Assembly: GCF_011759385.1 (NCBI RefSeq)
Contig: NZ_JAARLY010000006.1
Span: forward strand, 124,001-188,000
Length of the DNA: 64,000 nt
Direction of reading: 5' to 3'
From: Oleiagrimonas sp. C23AA
GTDB lineage: Bacteria > Pseudomonadota > Gammaproteobacteria > Xanthomonadales > Rhodanobacteraceae
Part shown: in pieces, positions 29,696 to 39,164 of the stretch
Layout of the letters: each line of letters opens with the position of its first letter
Position numbering within the stretch: the stretch's first letter is position 1
Notes under the pieces: generated by a model
What the model was told of the DNA's origin: nothing
Seen by the model: the letters and a program-made list of their open reading frames with translations, nothing else
Databases searched by the model: none
Program-made: the position numbers and the translations under genes

Positions 29696-30247
29696 TTACT
29701 TTCCGCCCATGGCGCCCATCTTGCCCTTCAGGCACGAGGGCATGTGCCCCGAGGCCATCTGCTCCTTGGCCAGCTTCTGCATGTGCTGCTGAATCTCGTC
29801 GCGGTGTGCCTTCAGGAACGCGATGTTGTGCGCGCTGGCGGCGGGCGCCTCGTGATCCTTGAAGTACTCCGGGTGCTCCTGCTGCATCTGCCCGGCTGCG
29901 GCCTGCATCAGCGCCGCCATGCCCAGCACCATCTGCCGCGCGGTCAGGTTGTGGCGGGCCAGCATCGGCTTCACGCCCGGCTGTGCCTGGTACATCGACA
30001 CCATCTTGTCCAACGACATGTCCTTGCCGCCCTGCGACATCACGCCGATCATGCTGAGGTTGCACGGATCCTTGGCAATGTCGTCCTGCGCAGCCAGGTA
30101 CTTGTCCAGGAAGCCCTCGTTCAACTGAAAGTTCTGCACCGCCTTCAGGTCGGCCATCTGCTGTGCCGGCGGCGCGGCAAAGGCGGCCGGCGCGGCCAGC
30201 GCGGCGGCGAGCACAAGGCCCAGGGAAAGTCGTGTCATCAGGCGCAT
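29696..30247 (-). CDS. Uncharacterised exported helical protein
   Basis: A 183-residue protein with a signal peptide (MRLMTRLSLGLVLAAALAAPAAFA) and a soluble, mostly helical, Met- and Gln-rich remainder. It has two cysteines (DPCNLS and MPSCLKG) that could form a disulfide in the periplasm. GGAA is found about 9 nt before the ATG. I do not recognise a domain. The gene is monocistronic, closed by the bidirectional terminator, and marks the last ordinary gene before the defence island. Confidence 0.75.
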   Translation of the reverse strand: MRLMTRLSLGLVLAAALAAPAAFAAPPAQQMADLKAVQNFQLNEGFLDKYLAAQDDIAKDPCNLSMIGVMSQGGKDMSLDKMVSMYQAQPGVKPMLARHNLTARQMVLGMAALMQAAAGQMQQEHPEYFKDHEAPAASAHNIAFLKAHRDEIQQHMQKLAKEQMASGHMPSCLKGKMGAMGGK

Positions 30248-30613
30248 GGGTTGGGTTCCTTGTAATAGGTGGAGGCGCTAGCACCAGTACTCGTTCGGCG
30301 ATCGCGCGACGGGCAGTCCGGGATGGCTGGCTTACAGCTTGCCATTTTTTGCTGGCGGGTGCGTTCATGGAAACGCGGGTCAATGATCAGCGGCGGCTAC
30401 CGACCCAAAGCAGTCGTTTACGTCGTTGCGACAAAGGGAGCTATGAGCAGCGGGGCAACCCCGCGATGCTAAATCGTCTGACGCGTCTCACGCTATCGCA
30501 CACAGCTCTCGCCCGGAACGATAAGGCCCTAGCCGATCAGGCTGGCGCCCGATCCGGTAACCTAATCTAGGAATCCAAAGCGAACCGCTACTAACAGCTG
30601 GGGACGTCGGGCC
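30248..30613. other. Intergenic region at the left edge of the defence island
   Basis: About 366 bp with lower GC than the left flank. It contains a short hairpin, GCGGGG-CAA-CCCCGC (30450-30464), and an ACCGACCCAAAGC motif near 30400 that recurs in other intergenic spaces of this window (39430, inverted near 53875). No gene is supported; the promoter of the giant NTPase gene must lie here. Confidence 0.5.
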
Positions 30614-33600
30614 TTGAGTAATTCTGAAAATTCCAAGCTGGATCTTCACCTTCCGAGGCCGGCGATCAAGGCCGCCGCGATCCCTCGGCTTGGATACGAG
30701 TATCAGGATCTGGCTGGGATCGAGGTTCTGCTTAGACAGTATCGAGATCCAGCATTATTCAACTGGGTAAAGCTAGAGGCTGACGATAGTCAATTCAAGG
30801 CCCTCGACGATGTCGTTGCGGAAAGAGTCGACGGAACTTATGAATTTGTGCAGGTCAAGTTCACTGTCGACTCCGGGCGGTACGAACTGGACTGGGACTG
30901 GCTACTTCATAAGTCCAAGAACGGCACGTCTATGCTAGCCAAATGGGCAAAGTCGTTCGCTCGCGTGGCTGCAATGGGGACGATTCATTCTGCATGTTTG
31001 AAGACAAATCGCCCTCCATCCAGTGAGTTTCAAAAGTCCCTTATCGGCAACCGGGTTTCCCTTGAGAGGCTCGACAAGAACTTGCGGAAATCGCTAGAGG
31101 CCGAATGTGGCGGTGCTGCCGAGGCGAAACTCTTCTTCGACTCGTTCGACTTCTTGGGTGAACGGCCGGGATTCGATGAATACGAGCGACAGCTTCGTGA
31201 CCAGATCGTGCCCGCAGACACCGATCCACTGGGTTGGTTCTATTTCCGGCACCACGTGAGAACGTGGGCGACGAGTAAGGATCAGCCCTCCCCCGGAGGA
31301 AAAATCCTGCGTGAGCACGTAGCGCAGGTAATCAACAAGCGGCGCCCCCAGCCACTACGTCAAGACTTTGTTGTCCCTGACGGCTACCTGCCTCCGAGTA
31401 GTACGTTCTACGAGACGATCCGAGGCCGGCTTAAAGATAACAATCCCCTCACTGTCCTGTGGGGTACGCCGGGTCGCGGTAAGAGCACATTTCTCAGTCA
31501 TTTGACACTGCAGCTACAAGAGGAAGGCGCCGTCGTCCTGCGTCACCACTACTTCCTTCCGGCTGAGGATTCTGTATCTGATCGAACGTCGTTTACCGAC
31601 ATCGTTTCATCTCTCCTTGAACAGCTTCGTACGCAACACTCGGACGCTATGGATGGCGTATCCGAAGATGATCGAGAATTTCGGCGATCAATGGGAACGG
31701 CAGCTGAGAACCTAGCTAGAGAGGGCAAGCGCCTCTACATCGTTATCGATGGCCTTGATCACGTATGGCGTGACAACAAACGGGTGGATCAGCTAAATCA
31801 TCTTTTCAACGAGCTCCTTCCGGTACCGCCGAATCTTAGCCTTATCGTTGGTACACAACGCGTTCCAGATGAGCAACTGCCAAGCAAGCTGCTAACACTC
31901 GTAACAGATGACGACTGGCAGGAAATTCCAGCTATGGAACAAGCTGTAGTCCATTGCTGGCTTAGTCACCTTGACCACGCCAGGCCGCTCCTGCTTCGCT
32001 TTGACCCTACCCCGGAACGCCGAAGTGAGTTGATAAGTGAGATTGCGGATGCGTTGTTCCAAATTAGCCAAGGGCATCCCCTGCATCTCATTTATGCCTA
32101 CGAACAGTTGGTTCGATCCGGAACCGCTGTTTCGGCAGATGATGTGAATGCGCTGGACCCTTGTCCGGATGGTGATATTCGAACCTATTACAAAGGCCTT
32201 TGGGTCCGCCTAAGCGCGACCGCAAAGAACGCGCTGCACATGCTTGCCGGGTCGGGCTTCTATTGGCCCAGTCTGGGCATAAGACAGGTGCTTGGCGATT
32301 TCAGCGAGATCGATCACCTTCTCGAACCACGACGCTTCGGCATGGTGCCATTTCATTCGAGCGTGTTCGCATGGGTTCGGGAACGACCAGATCATGAGGA
32401 ATCGCACGTTGCGCTCCTTCCCAAGATCGTTGCCTGGCTCGAGAGCGATGCACCCGAGTATTGGCGATGGGGCTGGCTATGGCTAACCAAGGCGCGGGCA
32501 GGCGACTTCGCCGACTTGCTTGCAGGAACGAATCGCGACTGGGTGATTGACTCTATGTCGAGCGGTTGGCCTTCGGAGCAAATTGAAGACATTCTGGCCG
32601 CGGCCGAAGAGAAGTGTTTTCTCGAAGGAGATCTTCCGGGGACTGTAAGGCGTCGCAGTCTAAAAATCCGAGTGTCGAATGGCCGAGGTTATCAGGCCCG
32701 AGACTTCCCACTATTTCTGGCAACTGCGCTGGCGGTTTCTGGGAACCGCCAGCAAACATACAATGCTATCGACGCACCATATGTGCTGTCTGACGCCGAG
32801 GTCGGTGCTATCGCGCGATTCGGTCCGAGCGACTTGCAAACAGAAACACTGCCAGAGAGCCTCAGTGAGCTTGCTCGCCGGATAAACACTTGGATCGCAT
32901 TGCGCCATCGGCCACATGGAGAATTTACCAAGCTCATCGACCAGCTAATTTCTGTCAGTGCTCTAATGGAGGCTTCTGATGTTAACCGAGTTCTGCTTTT
33001 CATTCTCAGTTTCAAAGCACCGGAGCCATTCGTCGGCAAGTTAGTTAGCGCTTTGGGGAATGCTCGAAACCTGGCCGGGCTACAGCTTGTCATCAGCAGA
33101 CTTGAGGGCGATTCTTGGGCGAAGCAACGAGCTCGTGTACTTGACGAGATCATAAGATTTACCGGCTTCAGTGGAACAGACGCACGCCAATTGATATCTG
33201 GCGCGGATGGATCGATATCCCCTTTTGCGGCGTATTGGTTCATCAGTCGGGGCCACGATTTACCATCTAAAGTTTGCCATGCCGATGTGCCAGCGGGACT
33301 AATTCGAGACCGTTACTCTTACGGGTTGCACCAAGAGCTGACCTGCTTTTTCTGCGAATCGTTTTGGTCTGCACTCTATGTAGCTTTGCGTGCAGCGGGC
33401 GCAGAGTACACGTTGATTCCACAGGATCTCGGAGGAGACCCCGGGTGGGCTCGTCTCGGTCTAAAAAAACTTGAGGAAATTGCGTCAAAGATCGCTACCG
33501 GCTTAACTACGCCGGATTTTGCGGCGGTGTATGACGGGTCCGCAGACCTCGCGCCCGTGGTGCACGGACCGTCGCCGAAGGAGGACTACTCGCAGTACAT

Positions 33601-36136
33601 CGCCTTTTGCGAAGCGCTTCGTCGGATCTCTATCGACCTGCATCTAGTTACCAGCAATGGCGGCCGAGTAGCTGAGTTTACCCTCAGATCGGTTAGGCGT
33701 TCCCTACACTGGTCCGACGAAATTTGGGTGGCTCGCACAAGCGAATCTCGCATGCCAATTCTCGAGCCCGCCGCTGCCGCGGTGATGTTGGCGGATGAGG
33801 CCACTAAGCTCCAATTGACGGTCGTCGAATTTAACGAAAGATCGGAGCGATGGACGCTCTTGGCTGATGTGGCGAGACTTTATGGCGATACTAAACAGTC
33901 AGCATATTTGCGCCACGCAGCAGAATGTTTAGTTGGGTACGGATGGAGAAAGGATCTGGGTGCGCTTGAGGTCTTGGACGCTATCTCGACGGTGCACATG
34001 AAGGATGCGTCAACCACTCGCGACTGGCTAGAAACGGTGACGCCGATTGTCAATGTCATTACTGAGTTCACGGACGGCGATGAGACAAACCATGTCAGGT
34101 CAGAACTGATTGAAGTTGTAAGCAAACGGCTCCCGAGGTTTTTGCCAGCTCTTTTTGATCATCATATTGAGGCAGACGAGCACTCCTACGCAGATGAATG
34201 CTTCATCGAGTTCGTCGAGTCAATGGATCTCGAGCTGGAGGAGTCGAGGTCCATCGCTCGTACACTCGTCGACGCAAGAACGTTGAATGCGCTTGAGAAG
34301 CGCGCGGCAGGCGATGGCGTTGCACGGCGCCTTTTCGATGATCAGATAGCGTTTCTCGGTGGTCGCCCATCTCTTCCTAGGCGATACGAGGCGGACAATT
34401 CAGAAACCCGCCACGACAGTTCTCAAGAGCAAGACCCAACGTCGTTCGGTCCGGACGCATTTCCCGATGTTGTATCTGCAGCGGACGTCCTTGATTACAA
34501 GGAGCGGGGCGGGTTCATAGTTGCGTGGCTCAATCACTGTCGAGACCAAGGATTGGCAACGCGAGCGCTGCACAGCATTGGTGCCTACTTCGATAGTTCC
34601 GAGTCCACGTATGGTGCCGACATGGTCCTTGATGAGGCATTTCGAATCAGCCTAGAGGTTGAGGGTAAGGATGCGGCATATCCGTGGCTCGTAAAGGCCC
34701 ACATTCACCGTCATGGGTGGCAGAGTTGGTACACGTCTGAGAAGGAGGCGTTGGCCCGACTCGAGCAAGCCGCCACGCACTACGCCGATCGCTGGTTTTC
34801 CTATATCCGCGACACGTCTTTACCAGCTCCCTATTTTCGGCGTCGTCGACACGGGCTAGTCATCGGCTACAAATATCTGGTGCGGTTCCTCGTCTTGGCT
34901 GGTCAGGTAGAGATCGCGAGGGACGTAACCAACGCGTTTGTGACGAACCTTGTCGAGGAAGTAAGAGAGCAGCCCATTCCGAGTACGCCCTGGTTCAAGC
35001 CCAATTCGGCTGAATTTCCGATGGGTTTCACGATGCTTCTCAAGAGATTGAAGTGGCCTGTGCCAATGGCTCGTTTCCGGGTTGCCAGGGAAATTCGGGG
35101 ACTGTTGGAGAATGAGACAACGAGACCAACGGCTACGGCTGCTTTGCTGGATCATCTTGAGAACAGCAGGTATGAGTCAGAAACGTGCGAGATCCTCAAC
35201 GTACTGATGCTTACGTCAGATGAAGCTCGCCCACCGCACAGCGTTGTCACGTCTCGAATCAAGCATCCCTCTATCCTTGCTGACTGCTTGCTTGAGCGCA
35301 TGTATGGCCCCGGAGAGGCTAAGGGTGGCTGGGCTCGAACCTATTCCAACCAAGCGCCTGTTGATTTTGAGCCGAGCGACTATTTTGAGGAGCACAAGAC
35401 AGCGCACGTACCACCGGTGTACCGCAATCATTTGGAGAAACTCCAGAGCCAGAGCGGATTCCCATTTGCTAAGCAGTGGGCATTTGAATGGGAAGCTATT
35501 TGCGAGTCACTTGGCACGCATTACACCCGCTATCCGTACTTCTTTGGCGACGTCGCTGAAGTTCGAGCGGGTTTAATGGGTCAGTACTGGCAAAGAATTC
35601 ATGAAGCGTATCTCTCCGCCTATTTGAGAACGCTAGCGTTTGCCGTTTGCGAGTTGGGCTTACCGCAGCACTTTGCCGAGGGACTATGCTTCGAGATGAT
35701 CCATGGAATCGACGGACTTCACGATCTGAATCCAATTTCGCGTCCGGCTTGGTTGGGTGATTTTCCCGAGCGAGCCTGCGTTGCCGAGGACGATTTAGAA
35801 GCTATCGCTCGTGATTTCATTAACCACGCCGAGTTCGACGGGCTGCGTCTCGTCTCGCTTACTACGCCAATCGCCTTCACTACAGCCAACTACGCCCGGC
35901 TTGAAATTAGCTCACATTTCGTATCACCGGATTTTGTGCCGAAACCCGACCCGTCCTTGCACGAGATGCCGCGTAATCTCCTGTGCGAAAGGTTCAAGCT
36001 TGAAGGGTGTTTGTCAGAACTGCCTCTTGAAGTGATCGAGACGAATGGTTTGTCTGGAACCGAATTTTCAGTCTGCGTCGAGCTAACACCGATTCCGTTT
36101 GGCTCTTGGCAAGGAGATTTTGTCGACTCCCCGTAA
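30614..36136 (+). CDS. Giant STAND NTPase with Cap4/DUF4297-like nuclease domain (Avs-like), 3' end truncated by IS
   Basis: As it stands, the gene encodes 1840 residues from a TTG start (GGGG about 10 nt upstream). Residues ~25-110 look like a Cap4-type PD-(D/E)xK nuclease: GYEYQD, LEADD, DDVVAER and FVQVKF carry the conserved Gln, acidic residues and QxK. A P-loop follows (WGTPGRGKST, about residue 284) and Walker B VIDGLDHV (about 378) of a STAND NTPase. The remaining ~1300 residues are helical, sensor-like repeats. This plan matches antiphage Avs/AVAST-type defence proteins, in which recognition of a phage protein activates the N-terminal effector. An IS3-family element has entered codon 1836, so the last residues FVDSP are IS-encoded and about 108 native residues are lost. 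Whether the product is active is unknown. Confidence 0.82.
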   Translation: MSNSENSKLDLHLPRPAIKAAAIPRLGYEYQDLAGIEVLLRQYRDPALFNWVKLEADDSQFKALDDVVAERVDGTYEFVQVKFTVDSGRYELDWDWLLHKSKNGTSMLAKWAKSFARVAAMGTIHSACLKTNRPPSSEFQKSLIGNRVSLERLDKNLRKSLEAECGGAAEAKLFFDSFDFLGERPGFDEYERQLRDQIVPADTDPLGWFYFRHHVRTWATSKDQPSPGGKILREHVAQVINKRRPQPLRQDFVVPDGYLPPSSTFYETIRGRLKDNNPLTVLWGTPGRGKSTFLSHLTLQLQEEGAVVLRHHYFLPAEDSVSDRTSFTDIVSSLLEQLRTQHSDAMDGVSEDDREFRRSMGTAAENLAREGKRLYIVIDGLDHVWRDNKRVDQLNHLFNELLPVPPNLSLIVGTQRVPDEQLPSKLLTLVTDDDWQEIPAMEQAVVHCWLSHLDHARPLLLRFDPTPERRSELISEIADALFQISQGHPLHLIYAYEQLVRSGTAVSADDVNALDPCPDGDIRTYYKGLWVRLSATAKNALHMLAGSGFYWPSLGIRQVLGDFSEIDHLLEPRRFGMVPFHSSVFAWVRERPDHEESHVALLPKIVAWLESDAPEYWRWGWLWLTKARAGDFADLLAGTNRDWVIDSMSSGWPSEQIEDILAAAEEKCFLEGDLPGTVRRRSLKIRVSNGRGYQARDFPLFLATALAVSGNRQQTYNAIDAPYVLSDAEVGAIARFGPSDLQTETLPESLSELARRINTWIALRHRPHGEFTKLIDQLISVSALMEASDVNRVLLFILSFKAPEPFVGKLVSALGNARNLAGLQLVISRLEGDSWAKQRARVLDEIIRFTGFSGTDARQLISGADGSISPFAAYWFISRGHDLPSKVCHADVPAGLIRDRYSYGLHQELTCFFCESFWSALYVALRAAGAEYTLIPQDLGGDPGWARLGLKKLEEIASKIATGLTTPDFAAVYDGSADLAPVVHGPSPKEDYSQYIAFCEALRRISIDLHLVTSNGGRVAEFTLRSVRRSLHWSDEIWVARTSESRMPILEPAAAAVMLADEATKLQLTVVEFNERSERWTLLADVARLYGDTKQSAYLRHAAECLVGYGWRKDLGALEVLDAISTVHMKDASTTRDWLETVTPIVNVITEFTDGDETNHVRSELIEVVSKRLPRFLPALFDHHIEADEHSYADECFIEFVESMDLELEESRSIARTLVDARTLNALEKRAAGDGVARRLFDDQIAFLGGRPSLPRRYEADNSETRHDSSQEQDPTSFGPDAFPDVVSAADVLDYKERGGFIVAWLNHCRDQGLATRALHSIGAYFDSSESTYGADMVLDEAFRISLEVEGKDAAYPWLVKAHIHRHGWQSWYTSEKEALARLEQAATHYADRWFSYIRDTSLPAPYFRRRRHGLVIGYKYLVRFLVLAGQVEIARDVTNAFVTNLVEEVREQPIPSTPWFKPNSAEFPMGFTMLLKRLKWPVPMARFRVAREIRGLLENETTRPTATAALLDHLENSRYESETCEILNVLMLTSDEARPPHSVVTSRIKHPSILADCLLERMYGPGEAKGGWARTYSNQAPVDFEPSDYFEEHKTAHVPPVYRNHLEKLQSQSGFPFAKQWAFEWEAICESLGTHYTRYPYFFGDVAEVRAGLMGQYWQRIHEAYLSAYLRTLAFAVCELGLPQHFAEGLCFEMIHGIDGLHDLNPISRPAWLGDFPERACVAEDDLEAIARDFINHAEFDGLRLVSLTTPIAFTTANYARLEISSHFVSPDFVPKPDPSLHEMPRNLLCERFKLEGCLSELPLEVIETNGLSGTEFSVCVELTPIPFGSWQGDFVDSP

Positions 36137-36193
36137 TCTTGATCCAGGCATAACTGGAGGTCTCCGGGCAAACTAGCCCCAAGGAGACCGAAG

Positions 36194-36460
36194 ATGCGCA
36201 AGAGCAAGTTCACCGAGAGTCAGATCGTCGCGACGCTGAAGCAGGTCGAAGGCGGCCGTCAGGTTAAGGACGTGTGCCGCGAGCTTGGTATATCGGACGC
36301 GACGTACTACGTGTGGAAGTCCAAGTACGGCGGGATGGAAGCGTCCGACATACAGCGGCTGCGCGACGTCGAGGCGGAGCACGCCAAGCTCAAGCGGATG
36401 TATGCCGAGCTGGCGATGGAGAACCACGCGCTGAAGGATCTCATCGCAAAAAAGCTGTAG
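36194..36460 (+). CDS. IS3-family transposase OrfA
   Basis: An 88-residue DNA-binding subunit: a helix-turn-helix of HTH_8/transposase_8 type (FTESQIVATLKQVEGG, VKDVCRELGISDATYYVWKSKYGG) followed by a leucine-zipper-like helix (AEHAKLKRMYAELAMENHALKDLIA). The stop TAG lies just after the AAAAAAG slippery heptamer, where some ribosomes shift into orfB. Confidence 0.95.
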   Translation: MRKSKFTESQIVATLKQVEGGRQVKDVCRELGISDATYYVWKSKYGGMEASDIQRLRDVEAEHAKLKRMYAELAMENHALKDLIAKKL

Positions 36461-37302
36461 ACCCGGCGCACAAGCGCCCGCTGCTGACGTGGTTGATGGA
36501 TCACCACGGCTGGAGCGAGCGTCGGGCTTGTTCGGCGATGGGACTGTCGCGATCAACGGCGCGTTACCGCCGCCGACCGGATCGGGACGAGAACGTGATT
36601 GCGCTGCTCGCTGAACTGGCGGAGCGGTTTCCAGAGCGCGGCTTCGGCAAGCTGTTTCAGCTGATCCGGCGCCGCGGCCTGGTGTGGAACCACAAGAGGG
36701 TGTGGCGCGTGTATTGCCTGATGCAACTCAATCGCCGCCGACGCGGCAAAAAGCGTGTACCGAACCGGCGTCCGATGCCCTTGGTGGCTGGCGAGCAGAT
36801 CAACGCTAGCTGGTCGATCGACTTCATGTCCGACGCCCTGTGGGACGGGCGGCGCTTCCGGACGTTCAACGTGATTGACGACTTCAGTCGCGAAGCACTG
36901 GCCGTCGAGGTCGACCTCAACCTGCCCGCCACGCGTGTCATCCGCACGCTAGAGCGGATTGCGGCCTGGCGCGGCTATCCGGCCAAGCTTCGCCTGGACA
37001 ACGGGCCGGAATTCATCGCACTGGCGCTGGCCGAATGGGCCGAGCGCAAAGGCATCATTCTGGACTTCATCGAGCCGGGCAGGCCCATGCAAAACGGCTT
37101 CATCGAGCGTTTCAACGGCAGTTTCCGGCGTGGCGTGCTCGACATGTACATCTTCCGCACACTCACCGAAGTACGTGAGCACGCGGAACGGTGGCTGGCC
37201 GACTACAACAACGAGATTCCCCACGACAGCCTCGACGGGCTCACGCCCGTCGAATTCCGACTTCAGAACGACCCGGCAACCTCTAATTTAGCTTGGCACT
37301 GA
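36451..37302 (+). CDS. IS3-family transposase OrfB (made as OrfAB by -1 frameshift)
   Basis: The catalytic part of the transposase. In the -1 frame after the A6G site (36448-36454) translation continues AKKAVDPAHKR. The integrase core has the DDE triad: D in WSIDFMSDAL, D in LRLDNGPEF, and E in NGFIERFNGSFR, with the IS3 signature spacing and the final YNNEIPHDSLDGLTPVEF. About 283 residues; no frame damage is seen, so the element appears transposition-competent. Confidence 0.93.
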   Translation, partial: KAVDPAHKRPLLTWLMDHHGWSERRACSAMGLSRSTARYRRRPDRDENVIALLAELAERFPERGFGKLFQLIRRRGLVWNHKRVWRVYCLMQLNRRRRGKKRVPNRRPMPLVAGEQINASWSIDFMSDALWDGRRFRTFNVIDDFSREALAVEVDLNLPATRVIRTLERIAAWRGYPAKLRLDNGPEFIALALAEWAERKGIILDFIEPGRPMQNGFIERFNGSFRRGVLDMYIFRTLTEVREHAERWLADYNNEIPHDSLDGLTPVEFRLQNDPATSNLAWH

Positions 37303-37321
37303 TTTACGGGGAGTCGACAAT

Positions 37322-37651
37322 TTGTTCAGCGCTGGGCTGAGAGTTCCCGAGCCCCGCGTGACCCCGGGTACAATTCGGTGCACTGGAGAGGCGACCGAAC
37401 TAGTAGGACCTGAGGAAGTTGTCCTCTCGAGGACGGTGACTTGGAATGACCACTGGCGCCCTAACTATCCAAAGTGGGGCAACACAAGATGCGGAGTCGC
37501 CGCACTCATGGATTCCGACGCCCTCAATGCTGCGCAGGAAAGACTCGGCCGAAAGCTCGGCTGGTTCGTAACCTTGACTACTTGGCAGCGTGAAACCGAG
37601 TGGAAGGAATATTCGCCTCGCCGCAAGTTCGCGTACTTCATGGACGCCTAA
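37322..37651 (+). pseudogene. Severed 3' end of the giant STAND NTPase gene
   Basis: This 109-codon open frame, just beyond the IS, is in phase with the NTPase gene when the IS and one ATTT copy are removed: GAT-TT joins G to give TTG, then TTC AGC GCT. It encodes a C-terminal segment including TVTWNDHWRPNYPKWG and FVTLTTWQRETEWKEYS, ending FAYFMDA. It has no ribosome site of its own. The ancestral protein would have been about 1944 residues. Confidence 0.85.
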
Positions 37652-38013
37652 ACGTAGGCAAGGACACTTCGAAGTATCGGCAAGAATCGCGATCAAATAT
37701 GTCGTTAAGAGGCTCGCAGTTCCCTTGGTACGAGAACAATTGTTGATACTTTCTCAAGTGTGTCGGGTTAGAGGCGACATGCACTAGGCTTTGAGTAGTG
37801 CGACGCTTTTGTCGTGAGCGTAACGGGCCAAATCAGATCGGACGTCCGCTTTTGGCCGATAGCGGACGTGGTACTCATCTACCAGCGGCAGATCTGATTA
37901 GTCGTGCTCTTGGCCGCGTCGCGGGCTACTCAAGATTTAGGCTCTGTCCGGCGCTGCAGGAGATAGCGTGTGTCCGGGGCACCCGCCTAGCTCTATTCGG
38001 CGCGACCCCAGGA
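37652..38013. other. Intergenic region between convergent defence genes
   Basis: About 360 bp between the end of the split NTPase gene and the stop of the leftward nuclease-like gene. A partial inverted repeat around 37824-37896 (CAGATC and GATCTG with GGACGTCCGC/GCGGACGTGG nearby) is present. No gene is supported. Confidence 0.4.
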
Positions 38014-38703
38014 CTACCCCTGCACCTGCACGCGCGCCACCTGCGAACGCACTGATAGCACGTGTTTCCGCAGCTGCTCGACCTCGGCTGGCTCAATAAA
38101 CGAGCCCTGGAGCGCCGCTATCGCAAGGTCGTACAACTGGAAAAGGTCCAGTTCCACGCCGTTCACTACCACTTCAGGCGGCTGAAGCAACCCCGCAGCA
38201 AGTAGTGCGTTGTAGATGGCGAGCACCGTGGCTGGCTCCCGCATACCCTCAAGGGATAACGCGGCGAAGGCTCGCAGCACGGAAGCATGGCCTGCCCACA
38301 ACTGCAGTAGCTCGGCGGCATTGCGCTGAAACGCGTCGGAATCCGGTTCGCCTCCAGCTTTGGGAAGGACAGTCCGCAGGTGCTCCGTCGACCGCTGTCG
38401 TGCCCACAGCAGCCGCGTCCACCCGGGAACCTCCGGATCGATACGCCGAATGTCGACGCGGGTACGGGGGTATATCTGAGTTACGGCCTCCAGCGAAGCC
38501 TCCAGGCCACCCCGTGACGCAGGCGATCGCTCCGCATTGACGAGTTCGATGATGACCAAGTCGCCGTCGGATTCTCGATGCGCAACAGCGTCGAAGCGCG
38601 TATCAAGACCCGGGAACGCAACCTCGAACGAAACGGAATATCCCTCGCGCTCGTACTCGCGTCCGATCAGGCGCAGCTGCAGATCCTCGTAATCGCGCTT
38701 CAC
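38014..38703 (-). CDS. Restriction-endonuclease-like protein (AHJR-type fold suspected)
   Basis: A 229-residue protein starting with GTG at 38703, which overlaps the stop of the upstream RusA-like gene (GTGA); an ATG at 38781 would overlap it by 82 nt and is less likely. Residues ~10-75 resemble an endonuclease-like fold: LIGREYEREGYSV, TRFDAVAHRES, then DLVIIELVN. The acidic residues of a PD-(D/E)xK core are present, but the expected ExK lysine is replaced (IELVN), so catalysis may be lost or rearranged. The C-terminal half is helical and unrecognised. Translational coupling and position in the defence island suggest a two-protein system with the RusA-like enzyme (inference). Confidence 0.6.
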   Translation of the reverse strand: MKRDYEDLQLRLIGREYEREGYSVSFEVAFPGLDTRFDAVAHRESDGDLVIIELVNAERSPASRGGLEASLEAVTQIYPRTRVDIRRIDPEVPGWTRLLWARQRSTEHLRTVLPKAGGEPDSDAFQRNAAELLQLWAGHASVLRAFAALSLEGMREPATVLAIYNALLAAGLLQPPEVVVNGVELDLFQLYDLAIAALQGSFIEPAEVEQLRKHVLSVRSQVARVQVQG

Positions 38704-39164
38704 CACAGTGCCCACCCCGTCGACATATGCTGTTCCACCTTCACTGCTGTGGCGTGGTTTGCCGGTACAGCGGCGGCCCACGTGCCGGCCGCGATGTGGG
38801 CTGCCTTCACCAGCTCGAACGCCGCCCCAACGGGGACGACCACGCCAGCTCCAGACACGGGGGGAATGCGCTCCGCAAGCACCCGCAGCACGTCTTTGTC
38901 GTTGAGCAGCACAGGCGGGTTCATGCCATCGATCGTGTGCTTGATCCCGTTGTCAACGTCGATGTACTGCAAGGTGGCGGGGAAGAAGAACAGTTTGACG
39001 GTCGTGCGACCGGGGTATGGGCCGCCCACCCATGGGGGCAGCTTAGCGGCAACCGCCGCGCTCGCCGCGGCGTACACAATTGCCTTCCACGCGTGCTTCT
39101 TCGCGGACGTGCCATTGACTGACGACGGTTTGCCCACAGCCACAAAGGTAAGCGGCAACGACAT
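38700..39164 (-). CDS. RusA-like Holliday-junction resolvase family nuclease
   Basis: A 154-residue protein with the RusA active-site pattern: DVDNGIKHTIDGM gives the D-x-D-N-x-x-K core, and LLNDKDVLRV the third Asp. Upstream, TVKLFFFPATL is the conserved strand before it. RusA dimers cut four-way DNA junctions symmetrically; relatives are common on phages and plasmids. GGAG lies 8 nt before the ATG. It is the first gene of a two-gene leftward operon with the nuclease-like protein at 38014. Not a typical phage setting: no replication or packaging genes are near. Confidence 0.78.
   Translation of the reverse strand: MSLPLTFVAVGKPSSVNGTSAKKHAWKAIVYAAASAAVAAKLPPWVGGPYPGRTTVKLFFFPATLQYIDVDNGIKHTIDGMNPPVLLNDKDVLRVLAERIPPVSGAGVVVPVGAAFELVKAAHIAAGTWAAAVPANHATAVKVEQHMSTGWALW

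Larger units (their letters stand above)
36121..37319 (+). mobile_element. IS3-family insertion sequence (IS407-group-like), complete
   Basis: The 1199-bp element has perfect 16-bp terminal inverted repeats, TGTCGACTCCCCGTAA at 36121-36136 and its complement at 37304-37319, with TG...CA ends. It is flanked by a 4-bp direct repeat ATTT (36117-36120 and 37320-37323), the target duplication. It encodes orfA and orfB in overlapping frames with an A6G slippery site. The 4-bp duplication and the transposase sequence suggest the IS407 group. Intact ends and ORFs indicate a recent insertion. Confidence 0.95.

Noticed and set aside
37798-38055. 85-codon frame between the split NTPase and the REase-like gene
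   Set aside because: It lacks a ribosome site and overlaps the end of the leftward gene; composition is not protein-like.
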